Source: JBHELG01 sp046263195
GTDB lineage: Bacteria > Actinomycetota > Nitriliruptoria > Nitriliruptorales > JAHWKO01
NCBI GenBank assembly: GCA_046263195.1
Contig: JBHELG010000050.1
Location: 1-60,476, forward strand
Reading direction: 5' to 3'
Length of the DNA: 60,476 bases
The position numbers and the translations under genes were made by a program. Positions within the stretch are counted from its first letter, which is position 1. Each line of letters begins with the position of its first letter. Shown here in pieces: positions 60,303 through 60,476 of this stretch. The notes under the pieces were generated by a model. It saw only the letters and a list, made by a program, of their open reading frames with translations. It was not told the DNA's origin and did no database searches.

Positions 60303-60476
60303 ATGAAGTTGACTAGGAACAGCCGCGTACAATCGGTCGAAGTGGGACCCGGGCGGGGCGTGTTCCTCGGAGACGGGCAACCACCGACCCTCCGCAAGAG
60401 CAACTTCAACAGCCCCCCTCGAGGAGTACCCTTGGTCGTACCGAAAGCATGGCCTAGTCTGCGCCAAGTTGTAGAC
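60303..60476 (+). CDS. Partial ORF at right edge
   Basis: ATG 60303 opens 58 codons that run off the window (MKLTRNSRVQSVEVGPGRGV, then FLGDGQPPTLRKSN). No motif or good ribosome-binding site is visible. It may be a real gene start or noncoding. Confidence 0.2.
   Translation, partial: MKLTRNSRVQSVEVGPGRGVFLGDGQPPTLRKSNFNSPPRGVPLVVPKAWPSLRQVVD

Overview
The window is about 60 kb of high-GC, gene-dense chromosome from an actinobacterium (Actinomycetota). I infer this from three things: the mec-cysO-cysM / rph-rdgB gene order on the minus strand, the prfB-ftsE-ftsX-smpB-ssrA order, and actinobacterial families such as RskA, an ECF42-like sigma factor, DUF4383, a class F-like sortase and an F420-type luciferase-like oxidoreductase. 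The genus cannot be named from sequence alone. A deep-branching, environmental, aerobic lineage is a guess, prompted by the retained prfB frameshift site and the stress and envelope genes.

Layout. 1-1.5 kb: an IS110-family element runs off the left edge and appears to sit inside an IS3-family element whose orfB it cuts just after the second catalytic Asp. 1.8-7.8 kb: a large-subunit catalase, then an accessory patch with a VapBC-like pair, a SnoaL-like protein, a decayed tRNA inside a perfect inverted repeat, and two ABM-fold genes, one of them dead. This patch is bracketed by a ~70-bp direct repeat. 8-16.5 kb: sortase, LamG/VanZ protein, YCII plus ECF42 sigma pair, membrane-anchored hydrolase, an orphan RskA with a 26-codon leader ORF, a ferritin-like diiron protein, DUF4383 and MscS. 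16.8-26.5 kb: small envelope/stress proteins, YihY/BrkB, NhaA, a molybdopterin sulfite-oxidase-like enzyme, a BtuF-like protein, DUF2267, small acidic proteins and a flavin oxidoreductase.

26.5-31.8 kb is a co-directional minus-strand block: L,D-transpeptidase, JAMM protease Mec, sulfur carrier CysO, CysM, an Rv1339-like metallo-beta-lactamase-fold phosphodiesterase, RNase PH and RdgB. CysO, Mec and CysM form a cysteine pathway that uses a protein thiocarboxylate. CysO here carries three residues after its diglycine, so Mec or another protease would have to trim it. 31.9-38.7 kb is a core information block: UdgB, a primary-type sigma factor, tmRNA, SmpB, FtsX, FtsE and release factor 2, the last with a +1 programmed frameshift. 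39.2-47.4 kb has a four-gene overlapping operon (two VOC proteins, a thioredoxin/NHL protein, an alpha/beta hydrolase), adenosine deaminase, an orphan GAF histidine kinase, a heme-degrading-type monooxygenase and a frameshifted luciferase-like gene beside a 70-bp tandem repeat.

47.5-60.5 kb has an ACT-domain malic enzyme, a PflX-type radical SAM protein, a DinB-like protein, DUF3309, a GDT1/TMEM165 transporter, an FHA-LuxR regulator, a PHB-depolymerase-family esterase with a ribbon-helix-helix partner, a secreted subtilase, L-2-hydroxyglutarate oxidase and trehalose-phosphatase. The last 1.4 kb is gene-poor and holds two candidate small secreted peptides. No CRISPR array, rRNA, prophage or biosynthetic gene cluster is visible. 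The best leads are the IS110 noncoding end as a bridge-RNA candidate, the masked CysO diglycine, the tRNA remnant in an inverted repeat, and the small ORFs.
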